Below are positions 16,996 through 27,375 of a DNA stretch of 64,000 nucleotides, piece by piece (the stretch's first letter is position 1; the number at the start of each line of letters is the position of its first letter). Source of the DNA: Sphingomonas piscis (lineage in GTDB: Bacteria; Pseudomonadota; Alphaproteobacteria; Sphingomonadales; Sphingomonadaceae). The DNA is taken from assembly GCF_011300455.1 (NCBI RefSeq), contig NZ_CP049869.1, forward strand, positions 1,763,501 to 1,827,500. The letters are read 5' to 3'. Under the pieces are notes generated by a model, which did no database searches, was not told the DNA's origin, and was given only the letters and a program-made list of their open reading frames with translations. The translations under genes and the position numbers were made by a program.

Positions 16996-18063
16996 TCATC
17001 CGCGCGGTCCGGTGTGCGTGTGAGCTGACACCAAGCCGGCCTGTTCCATAAGGCGAATGGTCAACCCGACGTCGAGCGGATGCTCGCCATCGTCGCCAGG
17101 AGTCCCGATCGACTTCAGATAGGCGGATTTGTGCTGCTTCAACGAGTCGACGAGGAGGCAATTCTCGAAGCCGCGTCCCCAGTTAAGTATTGCCAGGTTT
17201 GCCCGTCCGGTTCGGGAAAATAGCGCGGTGTGGAAGGCCGATCCGATGATGCCCACGATCAATGGCGCTTCCTCGAACAGCGCGATCTGGTCTGACAGAG
17301 GCAACGCTTCCGGGTGAACGACGTCGAAGCCGCGCCTTGACAGCTCCGACTCCAGCTCCGGCTCGGCATCGCTCCTGCGCATCTTTCCACGGACTTTGCC
17401 GATCGCATCCGTAGCATCAGCCAATCCCGTGCGGGTCAGGTAGACCGGACGACGCCACCTGCGTGCGCTGCTGCTAAGCCTGTTGGAAGCGGCAAGGTGC
17501 GGCTCGTCCGCCGCACGAAAGGCCTTCCACCGATATTCAAAGGAAGTCCCCGGACAGACCAGTTCGCGGAAGAGCGTCGGCCCGGGCGCCGAGATGATTC
17601 GAGATGAAAGACCCAGCGCATCGAGCGCATCAGTGCTGAAGGGGCGTCGGCCACCGTCCGCAGCAGGTTGCGTGAACAGGAGAGGAAGGGTCGGAAACAT
17701 GTCTCTGGCCCAAAGCCGGGACATGCCGTCGATGACGAAATGGCCATAGTGACGCGTAAGATAGCCTGCAAACAGCACCGGCCCCTCAACGACGTTGAGG
17801 CTTGTTGGAAGGCTGACTTCCGCTTTGGGCCGGGACTTTAACTTGTCTCTGAGAGCCGCCGGCGCTTCCGCCGACAATGTCATCTCTGCGGCTTCGTCAA
17901 TTCGGCGCCCTTCCGTGGTGTAAAGGCTGGCGAACCCTGGAAGTGCGACGACGTCGTGAAGCTTGTGGATCAGAGGCTGCGCTGGATCAGGATTCCTCAA
18001 GACCTTCTTGAGCCGATGCTCTGCTTCGCCGGGCGCGAAGCCATGAAAAGTCTGCTTTGCCAT
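16996..18063 (-). CDS. GT61/DUF563-like glycosyltransferase
   Basis: A 355 aa protein with the pattern of the DUF563 (GT61) family: YLTRHYGHFVIDGMSRLWA in the N-terminal half, PVYLTRTGLADA in the middle, and the nucleotide-sugar half ALFEEAPLIVGIIGSAFHTA. These enzymes transfer xylose, GlcNAc or similar sugars. I start at ATG 18063 (MAKQTFHGFAP); the open frame continues into the tRNA gene, which cannot be coding. The ribosome site is weak. It ends 20 bases from the SGNH-like gene, and both could modify the same surface glycan. Confidence 0.75.
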   Translation of the reverse strand: MAKQTFHGFAPGEAEHRLKKVLRNPDPAQPLIHKLHDVVALPGFASLYTTEGRRIDEAAEMTLSAEAPAALRDKLKSRPKAEVSLPTSLNVVEGPVLFAGYLTRHYGHFVIDGMSRLWARDMFPTLPLLFTQPAADGGRRPFSTDALDALGLSSRIISAPGPTLFRELVCPGTSFEYRWKAFRAADEPHLAASNRLSSSARRWRRPVYLTRTGLADATDAIGKVRGKMRRSDAEPELESELSRRGFDVVHPEALPLSDQIALFEEAPLIVGIIGSAFHTALFSRTGRANLAILNWGRGFENCLLVDSLKQHKSAYLKSIGTPGDDGEHPLDVGLTIRLMEQAGLVSAHTHTGPRG

Positions 18064-18081
18064 CTGATCTCGGGACAAAGG

Positions 18082-18157
18082 TGGTGCCGCTTGGGGGACT
18101 CGAACCCACGACCCCATCATTACGAATGATGTGCTCTACCATCTGAGCTAAAGCGGC
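18082..18157 (-). tRNA. tRNA-Thr (anticodon CGT)
   Basis: The minus strand gives a complete cloverleaf: acceptor GCCGCTT/AAGCGGC, D arm GCTC/GAGC, perfect anticodon stem CATCA/TGATG with loop TTCGTAA, T arm GTGGG-TTCGAGT-CCCCC (one G-C pair shifted), and an encoded CCA. The anticodon CGT reads ACG. It is the second threonine tRNA in the window. Confidence 0.95.
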
Positions 18158-18311
18158 ATTCCGGCAAAGGGGCATGGCCCCCGCAGGCGCGGCTCCCTAA
18201 CAGCAAGGCTGTTCAGGGGCAAGGCGCGCCGCAAGCTGAACGGACATGCTTAACATTTTGGTAAGAGCTCTCGTTCATTCCCCCATGTGACTGAATTGTG
18301 GGGCAGTCTCT

Positions 18312-19700
18312 ATGGATTCCTATCGCGAACATCCCAGTGACTTCGATTACGCCGCGGACAACCAGCCCGACCGCGAAGTCGCACTGACTGCAGGCGGTGA
18401 TGAGCGCCGGATGCATGTCCGCGCCTACAATTATTGGGTGTCGCTGCTCGACGGGCGTGACTTCCCGTCGATCGAGGATCTGGAGCCGGAAGACCTTAAC
18501 GACTTTTCCGCTCACAGCGTTCTGCTCGACTTCACCTGCGGCCGCGACAATCCGGCGACTCCCTACATTGGCGCGGCTATTCGGGAGGAGTGCGGTCTTC
18601 AGGACGAGGTGCGCACCATCTCCGATGTGCCCAGCCGCTCGCTCCTGTCGCGCCTGACCGACCATTACATGCAGATCATCGCCAATCGGGCACCGGTTGG
18701 GTTCGAGGCCGAGTTCGACAATCAGCGCGGTGAACCGATCTGCTATCGCGGGATCCTGATGCCCTTTTCGTCGGACGGCGACACGATCGATTTCATCTAT
18801 GGCGTCATCAACTGGAAGCATGGCGAGGTTCGCACGTCGCAGCAGGTCATCGTGCCAATGCTGGATGTCGACGACGCTGCCGAACCGCAAGCTCAAGATC
18901 TGGCGCCTGACGAATCCGAGTTGGTGCTCGATGTGCCAGCGCAGGTGTCGCGAAATCCGCTTGGCGGCTTCTCCGCCAGCATTCCCGACATCGAAGAACC
19001 CAGTTTCCCGCGCGCTACCAAGCCTCCCGAAGAAAACGGCTCCGAACTCCCGGTCGTAATCGCCGATCTGGAAGAAGCGATCGAAGAAGATGCGATTCCC
19101 GCCATCGCCCTTTCCGACGATGCCGAGCTTGCCGACCGCCTTTGGGCGGCGCGAGAGACCGCGGAGGCGGTGAAGTCGGCGGACGGGCGCAGCCGCGCCG
19201 CTTTGTATAGCGCATTGTCGCTCGCCTATGACTTCGCAATCGCGGCGCAGAGTCATCCCGACGATTATGCGGAGCTGCTTCAGGACTCCGGCGTGAAGGC
19301 CCAGGCCCGTGCGCCGATGACGCCGATCGTGAAGCTCGTATTCGGGATCGATTACGACAAGACGCGCCTGACCGAATTCGCGTCGGCTTTGTCCTATGCG
19401 CAGCGCGTGCAGGTCTCGCTGGGCGGGTTCAAATCCTTCATCGAGACCCAAACCGGCGGCCTTAAGGCGCTGGTCGCCGCGGAACGTCAGGCCAAACGGC
19501 CCGAAGCGCGCGCCGACACAAAGCTGGACGCCGCGCGCGATCGCCTTCGCGCAGCTGAACCGGTGGCGCTCGCCGACGTCTCGATCGAGAGTGAATTTGC
19601 GTTGGTCGTCACCCGCCGCGCCGCGGACGGAAGTCACGAGGTGGTGGCGCTGATCGACGACGAAGCAATGGTGGAGAAAGCGATCCGCCGCCTCGCATAA
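18312..19700 (+). CDS. PAS-domain-like sensory or scaffold protein
   Basis: A 462 aa soluble protein. Residues about 35-175 resemble the PAS_5 type (YNYWVSLLDGRDFPSIEDLE; later LLSRLTDHYMQII and the GILMPFSSDGDTIDFIYGVI segment). Residues about 180-280 are acidic, low-complexity and probably disordered. The C-terminal half is alpha-helical, rich in Ala and Arg, with no catalytic motif. There is no kinase or cyclase domain, so it probably signals by binding a partner. It lies 154 bases downstream of the tRNA-Thr gene on the opposite strand and just before NAD-GDH. Confidence 0.7.
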   Translation: MDSYREHPSDFDYAADNQPDREVALTAGGDERRMHVRAYNYWVSLLDGRDFPSIEDLEPEDLNDFSAHSVLLDFTCGRDNPATPYIGAAIREECGLQDEVRTISDVPSRSLLSRLTDHYMQIIANRAPVGFEAEFDNQRGEPICYRGILMPFSSDGDTIDFIYGVINWKHGEVRTSQQVIVPMLDVDDAAEPQAQDLAPDESELVLDVPAQVSRNPLGGFSASIPDIEEPSFPRATKPPEENGSELPVVIADLEEAIEEDAIPAIALSDDAELADRLWAARETAEAVKSADGRSRAALYSALSLAYDFAIAAQSHPDDYAELLQDSGVKAQARAPMTPIVKLVFGIDYDKTRLTEFASALSYAQRVQVSLGGFKSFIETQTGGLKALVAAERQAKRPEARADTKLDAARDRLRAAEPVALADVSIESEFALVVTRRAADGSHEVVALIDDEAMVEKAIRRLA

Positions 19701-19781
19701 CGATGGAGGCCGGGGTTGTCCCGGTTGCGACCGCGGGTCTATAGGCCCGTGCAATCGCAGCCATGCGGAGCATCTTCCATC

Positions 19782-22700
19782 ATGACAATCTCGTCGCGCC
19801 CGGCCAGTTCCTTGGTCGACGGCGTGCTTGCGGCATTGACCGCCAACGCCCTTCCCGGTGAAACGGAAGGGTTCGATCCCACCCAGCAGTACGACGCCGC
19901 CGCTTTTGTCGCTCAGGCCTTGCAGACGCGCGCTGCCCAGCAGTCGGTCGTCGAGCTTCAATCGATCGGCGGCGAAGCGGGCAACCGCCGGATGCGTCTG
20001 GTCACCGTCAACGAGGACATGCCGTTCCTCGTCGACAGTGTCGCGGCAGCGGTTGCATCCAATGGGATTGCCATACATCGCTTGCTGCACCCGATCGTGG
20101 CGATCGAGCGCGACGGCAAAGGTCATGCACAAGGGCTCGGCCGCGGCGCGCCGGAGTCGATCATCTATATGGAACTGGATCGCGTCGAGGCGCGTGGACG
20201 GCGTGAGCTGGTTGACCAGCTTCAGGCCGTTCTCCGCGACGTACGCTCGGCGGTGCAGGACTGGCCGGTCATGCGCGACCGATTGTCCGCCGATGCCGAC
20301 CGGCTGAGCAATGGCGACACGGAAGGCGCAGAGTTCCTACGCTGGCTGTCGAACAACAATTTCACCCTGCTTGGTCACGTCGATGTTGCGGCGAGCGGTC
20401 GAACCTCGGGGCCGCTCGGCATCTTCAGGAACGAACTTGCGATCTGGGATGAGGAGGCTTCGCGCGCGGCACTCGACCATCTTGCGAACAACAAGACCGG
20501 CTTGCTGATCCTGAAGTCCAGCCGGGTCTCGCCCGTGCACCGCCGCGCCCCCTCGACATCATCATCGTTCCGCAGGCGAACGGCACCTATTCGCTCCACG
20601 CGGGATTGTGGACCAGTGCTGCCTTACGCGCGCCGGCAGAGGAAGTGCCGATCCTGCGCGAGCGTCTTTCAAGCCTCGATCGTGAGCTTGGTTTCGCGCC
20701 GTCCAGCCACGGCGGCAAGGCCCTTGCCCACGCCATCTCGACGCTGCCTCACGACCTCTTGGTGGCCGTTGATGAACGCTATGTTCGGGCAGCCGCGCTC
20801 ACCGCAATGTCGCTGGTCGACCGGCCTCGGCCCAAGCTGCTGCTTCTGACCGACAGCATCAACCGTCAGCTCTACGTCTTCGCCTGGACCCCGCGCGAGC
20901 AATTGTCGACCGAGCGGCGGCGCGCGCTTGCGACATTGCTGGAACGGGAAATCGGAAGCCCTCTCAGCAATTGGTCGGTCGAACTTGATGAAGGTGAATT
21001 GGCGCTGCTCCGGTACATCCTGCCGCTTGCGCCCGATGCCAAGCTGCCCGACATCGAACGGCTTGATTCGACCTTCGTTGCCATGGTGCGTGGCTGGGCG
21101 CCCGCGGTGGAGTCCGAACTGGTCGGGCGCGCAGGCGTGGCACGGGCCGCGCGTCTCGGACTGACCTACATCGGAGCGTTTCCGGAAGATTATCGCACCC
21201 GTGCCGATGCGGCGGAAGCGACCGCCGACATCCTCAAGCTTTCGAGCCTGTCCGGACCGGCCGAGCGCGCGGTCCTGATGTGGCGCGACGAGGGTGAACA
21301 TGCGGGCGAGCTGCGCCTCAAGACCTACGCCCGCGGAGGCCTCGTGCCATTGTCCGAGGTCGTGCCGGTTCTCGAGAATTTCGGCTTCCAGGTTTTGGAG
21401 GAAGTGCCGACGGAGCTGTCGGGCGACCTTGGCTATATCCACGACTTTCGGCTTCGGCTCGTCGGCGCCGAGCTTTCCAGGCTTACCCAGCGCTTCCCCG
21501 CAATCGAGGCCGCCATCGCCTCGGTGCTGAGCGGCACGGCGGAGAATGACGAGTTCAACCAGTTAGTGCTGTTTGCCGGCTTGGAGATGCGGGCCGTGGT
21601 GTGGATCCGCGCCTGGTTCCGCTACTTGCGCCAGACCGGCAGCAGCTTTGGCCTCGTCACCATCGTGGACGCGCTGCGCCGCGCCCCGGCCGCGACCGAG
21701 GCGCTGATCCAGCTGTTCGAAGCCGCGCATGACCCTGCGGCCCTCAAGTCACGCGACGCCAGGGTCAGCGCTGCCGCAACCGCGTTCGACGAGGCCTTGG
21801 CTAACGTGCGCTCCATCGACGATGACCGCATCCTCCGGCGCTTTCGAGCGCTCATCGACGCGGTGTTGCGAACGAATGCGTTTGCACCCGCGGGCGAGGA
21901 GGCGCTCGCCTTCAAGATCGACAGCAGCCGCGTTCCCGGCCTGCCGGCGCCCGTCCCATGGCGCGAGATCTGGGTCTATTCGCCGCGGGTTGAGGGCATT
22001 CACCTGCGCGGCGGCCCGATCGCTCGCGGAGGCCTTCGCTGGTCCGACCGCCGCGATGACTTCCGGACCGAGATCCTCGGCCTGATGAAGGCGCAGCTGG
22101 TAAAGAATGCGGTGATCGTGCCGACCGGCGCCAAAGGGGGATTCTACCCCAAGCGCTTGCCCCTGTCGTCCGACCGTGAGGCGTGGCTGGCAGAAGGCAC
22201 GGAAAGCTACCGCATCTTCATCCGGTCTTTGCTGTCGATCACCGACAACCTCGTCAATGACAAGGTCGTGCACCCTGACGGCGTGGTCGTGCTCGACGGC
22301 GACGATCCCTATTTCGTGGTCGCCGCCGACAAGGGCACCGCAACCTTCTCCGACGTGGCGAATGCTATCTCGCTGGAGCGCAACTTCTGGCTGGGCGACG
22401 CCTTCGCCAGCGGCGGCTCGAACGGTTACGACCACAAGGCGATGGGCATCACGGCCAAAGGCGCGTGGATTTCAGTGCAGCGTCACTTTCTTGAAATGGG
22501 CGTCGACGTGCAGACGCAGCCGGTGCGCGTCGTGGGGTGCGGCGACATGTCCGGGGACGTGTTCGGAAACGGCATGCTGCTGTCGCAAGCGATCAAGCTG
22601 GTAGCCGCGTTCGACCATCGGCACATCTTCATCGATCCCGACCCAGACCCGTCAGCAAGCTTTGCTGAACGGCAACGGTTGTTCGAACTGCCACGTTCCA

Positions 22701-24400
22701 GCTGGGACGATTACGACCGAAAATTGCTGTCGAAGGGTGGCGGGATCTTCGCCCGCAGCGAGAAGTCGATCCCGCTCAGCAAGGAGGCTCGGGCGGCGCT
22801 CGGAATCGACTTGGAGGCGACCGATCCAGCCACGCTGATCAACGCCATCCTGAAGAGCCCCGTCGACCTCATCTGGTTCGGCGGCATCGGCACCTACATG
22901 AAGGCGAGCACGCAATCGCACGCGGACGTCGGCGATCCCGTCAATGACGGCCTACGCGTCGATGCGACGGAGGTTCGTGCCAAGGTGATCGGCGAGGGCG
23001 CAAACCTCGGCACGACGCAGGCGGCGCGCATCGAGTTCGCTGCGCACGGCGGTCGGATCAACACCGACTTCATCGACAATAGTGCGGGCGTCGACTGCTC
23101 GGACAATGAAGTGAATATCAAGATCCCGCTCAACCGCGAGGTGCGGGAAGGGCAGCTCACCGAGGCGAAGCGCAACGCCCTGCTGGTCAAGATGACCGAC
23201 GAGGTCGCGGACATCGTGCTGGAGGACAACCGCCTGCAGACGCTGGCACTGTCGATTGCGGAGACTGGCGGCGTCTCGGCATTGCCCAGCCACGTCCGCG
23301 CCATCGAATTACTGGAAGCGTCGGGCCGGCTCAACCGCAAGGTCGAGGGGCTGGCGAGCAGCGACGAACTGCTGCGCCGGTCGCAGGAGCGTCGCGGGCT
23401 GACACGGCCGGAACTGGCCGTCATCCTGTCGATGGCCAAGCTCGCGCTGCAGGATGCGGCGGAAAGGCTGAAGCTCGGCGACTCCAAGATGCTCGAGCAG
23501 CAATTGTTTGACGCCTTCCCGACCGCCATGCGCAAAAGCCATGCGGCCTCGATCCGCAGTCACCCGCTGCGCGACGCGATCCTCGCCACCAAGGTCGCCA
23601 ACCGCATCGTCAACCGGCTTGGGCCTGACACGGCGCTGGAACTGACGGAGGAGGAGGGCGCCTCGCTCAGCCAGGTCGTCGTCGCCTTTCTCGTTGCCGA
23701 ACGCCTGCTCGACCTCGGCAGCTTGTGGCGCCGGATCGAGGAAGCGCCCCTGGCGGAGAATGTCCGCATCGAATTGTTCGCGGTGGCTGCGACCACGGTG
23801 CGCTCGCACCTGTCCGACATCTTGCGGGCATCGGGCGCGGAGACCGACCCGGCCAAGCTATGCAAATTGTTCGAGCCCGGCCTCAAGAAGATCAGCGGCG
23901 CCGCGACGCGCCTGATCCGTGCCGAGGTCCGCAACGAGGCCGTCGCCCGCCGCGAGCGGCTGCTTGCACTTGGCGCCAACGAGGAGGTGATCCGCGACCT
24001 CGTGCGTCTATTCGAACTGGACGGTGCGTTCGGGCTCGCGGCCTTGGCGGCGCAGCGCGACTTCGACGAGCTCGCCCTGGTGCGCGGCTACACCATGCTC
24101 GGCGAGTCGCTCGGCATCGATTGGGCGCAGCAGCAGCTGGCGCGTTTCACCCCGACCAATAATTGGGAGCGTTTGCTCACCGCCGGCCTCAGCCGGGACT
24201 TCGAGCAATTGCGCATCGACTTCCTCGCCCGGAGCCGCGGCAAGGATCCCGAAGAGAGCGTCACTGCCTGGGTCGACAAGCAGGGGCCGCGCCTGGAGCA
24301 GTTCCGCGCCCTGATCGCCCGCGCCCGCCGCGAGGGCAGCGTCAGCACGCCGATGCTTGCCCAGATTGCAAGCCAGGCGCGCATCCTGCTCGCGAGGTAA
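19782..24400 (+). pseudogene. Large NAD-dependent glutamate dehydrogenase, frameshifted
   Basis: Oxidises glutamate to 2-oxoglutarate and ammonium. The reconstructed protein is 1539 aa, as expected for the 160-180 kDa class with a long regulatory N-terminus, a central dehydrogenase domain (glutamate-binding motif about GGLRWSDRRDDFRTEILGLM, lysine in NAVIVPTGAKGGF; NAD region GCGDMSGDVFGNGML) and a long C-terminal helical region. The frame breaks at the C5 run 20548-20552: before it the frame reads SSRVSPVHRRAP, and after adding one C it continues LDIIIVPQANGTYSLH. Without repair the frame runs only to about 20849 in the wrong register. The rest is intact over 1260 codons, which argues for a sequencing error. 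The start is ATG 19782. Confidence 0.88.
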
Positions 24401-24401
24401 A

Positions 24402-25265
24402 ATGCCGAAGATCGCGTTCCTGACTCCGGCGGAGGATTATCCGGAGGATTGCTCCTGGTCGTTTCAACCGCAGGCCGATGCGCTTCGCGCGCGGGGCGCC
24501 ACGGTCGATGGCATTCGCTGGACCGAGGCGGGCGATCTCTCCGGCTACGACCTCATCATGCCGCTGCTCACCTGGGGCTATCACCTCCGCTACCCGCAAT
24601 GGCTGGACTTTCTGGACCGGCTCGAGCGTGAGCGATTGCCGGTCGTAAACCCGCCCGAGTTGCTGCGCTGGAACAGCGACAAAGCCTACCTCGCGGAGCT
24701 GCCGTCGCATGGTGTGTCGACCATCGCGACGGTCGCAGTGGATGCTTGCTCCGACGGCGACCTCGAAGAGGCGCGACAGCGCTTCGGCAAGCAAGAGATC
24801 GTCGTCAAACCGCCGGTCTCCGCCGGTGCGTGGGGCACGTATCGGCTCGCCGCCGGCGAGCGTTTGCCCGACGACTTGCAGGGGCAGCGCGTCATCATCC
24901 AGCCCATGATCGACAGCGTCGTGACCACCGGCGAAAACTCACTGCTGCTGTTTGACGGCGAACTCAGCCATGCAGTGGTCAAACGCCCGAAGCCCGGTGA
25001 CTTCCGCGTCCAACCTTCACTGGGCGGCAGCACCGTCCGGTGCGACCCTCCTCCCGGCAGCGAAGCGCTGGCGAAAGCAGCGCTCGCCGCCGCGCCGGCG
25101 CATGCGACCTACGCGCGCATCGACATGGTCGAAGGCGAGGGTGGCCAGCTGATGATCATGGAGATGGAGCTGATCGAACCGGCGCTGTTCCTCGGCGAAG
25201 CGCCCGAAGGCACGCCGGCGTTCGTCAACGCCGTGCTCTCAGCCGCTGAGCGAGCGCGCGAATAA
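24402..25265 (+). CDS. ATP-grasp family ligase
   Basis: A 287 aa protein of the RimK/glutathione-synthetase-like ATP-grasp fold. An N-terminal Rossmann-like part (MPKIAFLTPAEDYPEDCSW; MPLLTWGYH) is followed by the ATP-grasp core, with the ATP lysine in QEIVVKPPVSAGAWGT and the metal/nucleotide acidic residues in ARIDMVEGEGGQLMIMEMEL. It should join a carboxylate to an amine or thiol with ATP. The substrate is unknown. ATG 24402 starts one base after the NAD-GDH stop, so co-transcription is likely. Its last 27 bases overlap the convergent RHH gene. Confidence 0.8.
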   Translation: MPKIAFLTPAEDYPEDCSWSFQPQADALRARGATVDGIRWTEAGDLSGYDLIMPLLTWGYHLRYPQWLDFLDRLERERLPVVNPPELLRWNSDKAYLAELPSHGVSTIATVAVDACSDGDLEEARQRFGKQEIVVKPPVSAGAWGTYRLAAGERLPDDLQGQRVIIQPMIDSVVTTGENSLLLFDGELSHAVVKRPKPGDFRVQPSLGGSTVRCDPPPGSEALAKAALAAAPAHATYARIDMVEGEGGQLMIMEMELIEPALFLGEAPEGTPAFVNAVLSAAERARE

Positions 25266-25478
25266 CCATTGCCGGATCGCGGAGGTGAGGTTCGGCGGCG
25301 ACTTCACGTTCAGCCGCGCCGCATCGATCTGCGCAACGAGGGCGTTAACCGGCAGTCCCTGATCGTGCGCTGAAATCTCCAGCGCCCGCCAGAACAAGGG
25401 CTCCAGGCTGATGGAGGTCGGATGCCCCGCGATCAGCACCGATCGCTTCACGGGCGGGGCGTAACCGACGGTCTCCAT
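25239..25478 (-). CDS. Ribbon-helix-helix domain protein
   Basis: A 79 aa protein. The segment KRSVLIAGHPTSISLEPLFW, then RALEISAHDQGLPVNALVAQ, matches the RHH_4 family of small dimeric DNA-binding or antitoxin-like proteins common in alphaproteobacteria. ATG 25478 has GGAGTAGGTGG upstream. The gene overlaps the ATP-grasp gene tail by 27 bases in convergent orientation. No toxin partner is adjacent, so it is more likely a stand-alone regulator. Confidence 0.8.
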   Translation of the reverse strand: METVGYAPPVKRSVLIAGHPTSISLEPLFWRALEISAHDQGLPVNALVAQIDAARLNVKSPPNLTSAIRQWLFARSLSG

Positions 25479-25497
25479 CCACCTACTCCAGCAAAGC

Positions 25498-25518
25498 GGC
25501 GCGGAGTGAATCCGCGCC
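25498..25518. repeat. GTRAA-loop intergenic hairpin, copy 1
   Basis: A perfect eight-base stem GGCGCGGA/TCCGCGCC around loop GTGAA. The same core, GGA-GTRAA-TCC with GC-rich arms, recurs at about 34.1, 61.9 and 62.9 kb. It lies just upstream of the RHH gene and downstream of phbB. Confidence 0.6.
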
Positions 25519-25574
25519 GTCGGCCGGGCTTGCTGACGCAACCCGCCGTCCGCACCTCGCCGTTTCTCCGGCAG

Positions 25575-25595
25575 CTAAAGATTGCTGCGCAATCT
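25575..25595 (-). terminator. Hairpin after phbB
   Basis: On the minus strand, AGATTGC-GCA-GCAATCT forms a seven-base stem followed by TTAG, about 20 bases after the phbB stop. It is a modest intrinsic-terminator candidate. A similar ATTGC hairpin follows the HAD gene at 34221-34233. Confidence 0.45.
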
Positions 25596-25614
25596 CGTCG
25601 CTGCCGTCGGCGGC

Positions 25615-26337
25615 TCAGTACATGTGTTGGCCGCCGTTGATGGACAAGGTCGAGCCCGTAATGAACCCGCCATTCTCGTCACAAAGGAAGGTCACGCCGC
25701 GCGCGATCTCATCCGCTCGGCCGAGACGTCCGACCGGAATCCGCTGAACGATCTTACCAAGCACTTCTTCCGGCACCGCAGCGACCATGTCGGTGTCGAT
25801 ATAGCCCGGGGCGATCGCGTTCACCGTCACCCCGAACTTGGCGCCTTCCTGCGCCAGCGCCTTGGTGAAGCCGTGGATGCCAGACTTGGCGGCCGCATAG
25901 TTGACTTGGCCGTACTGCCCCGCCTGCCCGTTGATCGAGCCGATGTTGACGATCCGGCCATAGCCGCGGCTAGTCATGCCTTCGAAGACCGCCTTCGCCA
26001 TGTTGAAGCAGCCGCCTAGGTTGGTGTCGATCACGTCCTGCCACTTGGCGTGATCCATGCGCTTCATCGTGCCGTCGCGGGTAATTCCGGCATTGTTGAC
26101 CAGCACGTCGACCGGCCCAAGCTCCGCTTCGACTTGAGCGACACCGGCTTGGCAGGCGTCGAAGTCCGACACGTCCCATTTATACGCCTTGATGCCGGTG
26201 CGCTCGGTGAACTCGCGTGCCCGCTCCTCATTGCCCGCATAGTTCGCTGCAACCTGAAGCCCCAAGTCACGAAGCGCGATGCTGATCGCCTCACCGATGC
26301 CGCGCGTGCCGCCGGTGACGATTGCCACTCGAGCCAT
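25615..26337 (-). CDS. phbB: Acetoacetyl-CoA reductase
   Basis: Reduces acetoacetyl-CoA with NADPH to (R)-3-hydroxybutyryl-CoA, the monomer of polyhydroxybutyrate. The 240 aa classical short-chain dehydrogenase has the cofactor motif VTGGTRGIGEAI, the NNAG motif (VLVNNAGITRDG), catalytic Ser in IVNIGSINGQAGQ, YxxxK (YAAAKSG) and the C-terminal TGSTLSINGGQHMY typical of PhbB. ATG 26337 has an AGGAGAGGA ribosome site. No PHA synthase or thiolase is nearby, so the pathway genes are dispersed. Confidence 0.93.
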   Translation of the reverse strand: MARVAIVTGGTRGIGEAISIALRDLGLQVAANYAGNEERAREFTERTGIKAYKWDVSDFDACQAGVAQVEAELGPVDVLVNNAGITRDGTMKRMDHAKWQDVIDTNLGGCFNMAKAVFEGMTSRGYGRIVNIGSINGQAGQYGQVNYAAAKSGIHGFTKALAQEGAKFGVTVNAIAPGYIDTDMVAAVPEEVLGKIVQRIPVGRLGRADEIARGVTFLCDENGGFITGSTLSINGGQHMY

Positions 26338-26367
26338 TGATCCTCTCCTCCTGTTTTGCGGGAAGGC

Positions 26368-27375
26368 TTATTCGGCGGGCAACCAGCCTGCAAGCTCGCG
26401 GCGCACAATCGCTTCCAGCATCGTCATGCCTTCGTCGCTGGCGTTGAGGCAATCCAGTCGGGCAAAACGCTCGCCGCCCGCCGCCTCGAACGTCTCGCGC
26501 CCGCGAATGCCGAGTTCCTCGATCGTCTCGACACAGTCGGCCGAAAAGCCTGGTGCGGCGATAGCGATGCGGGTGACGCCTTCGGACGGATAGCGGGCCA
26601 GAACCTCGTCGGTTGCAGGCTGCAACCACTGCGCGCGGCCGAACCGCGACTGAAACGCGACGTCCACCGAGCGCCCAAGTGCCTCCGTGAGCAGACGCGC
26701 GGTTTTCTGGCAGTGGCAATGATAAGGATCGCCCAGCTCCAATGTCCGCTGTGGCATGCCATGGAAGCTCAAAAGCAGCCGCTGCGGCTCGAAGTCGAGC
26801 GACGCCAGCTGCCGCGCCAGGCTCGCCTGCAGCGCCTGGATGTGCAGCGGATCGTCATAATAGGGCGGGAGCATGCGCAAGCTTGGCTGATGCCGCATCG
26901 GCGCGACGGCAGCGAACACCGCATCGCTCGCGCTTGCCGTCGTTGCTGCGCAATATTGCGGGTAGAGTGGAGCAGCGAGGATACGCGTGCAGCCAGCGGT
27001 CATCATCCGCGCGACGGTCGTGCGGATCGCCGGATTGCCGTAGCGCATCGCGAATTCGACATGCACGTCGGGTCCCAGACGATCTGCCAGTGCCCGCGTC
27101 TGTGCCTTGGTGATCGCGGCCAGCGGCGACCCCTCATTGGTCCACACCTGCGCGTAAGCGTGGGCCGACTTCTTGGGGCGCGTGCGCAGGATGATGCCGT
27201 GGAGGATCGGCTTCCATGCGATGGCCGGTATCTCGATGACGCGAGGATCGCTCAGGAACTCGGCGAGGTAGCGCCGCACCGCACTGGCCTCCGCAGCATC
27301 GGGCGTGCCGAGGTTGATCAGCAGAACGCCAATCTTCGGCTTCGAGATCGAGGGATGATCGGGAGGAGGAATCAT
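26368..27375 (-). CDS. hemH: Ferrochelatase
   Basis: Inserts Fe(II) into protoporphyrin IX in the last step of haem synthesis, at the membrane surface. The 335 aa protein has the N-terminal INLGTPDA motif, the active-site His in LLLSFHGMPQRTLELGDPY and the acidic metal path in APGFSADCVETIEELGI. ATG 27375 overlaps the upstream molybdoenzyme stop as ATGA, so the two are coupled; I discard the much longer open frame. The CHCQKTA segment places Cys residues just after the active-site helix. Confidence 0.93.
   Translation of the reverse strand: MIPPPDHPSISKPKIGVLLINLGTPDAAEASAVRRYLAEFLSDPRVIEIPAIAWKPILHGIILRTRPKKSAHAYAQVWTNEGSPLAAITKAQTRALADRLGPDVHVEFAMRYGNPAIRTTVARMMTAGCTRILAAPLYPQYCAATTASASDAVFAAVAPMRHQPSLRMLPPYYDDPLHIQALQASLARQLASLDFEPQRLLLSFHGMPQRTLELGDPYHCHCQKTARLLTEALGRSVDVAFQSRFGRAQWLQPATDEVLARYPSEGVTRIAIAAPGFSADCVETIEELGIRGRETFEAAGGERFARLDCLNASDEGMTMLEAIVRRELAGWLPAE

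Noticed and set aside
18213..20132. 639-codon open frame on the minus strand
   Set aside because: It runs across the PAS-like gene and the NAD-GDH start on the opposite strand and has no recognisable motif.
25239..25478. Toxin-antitoxin pair
   Set aside because: The RHH protein has no adjacent toxin-sized partner on its strand, so an antitoxin role is unsupported.
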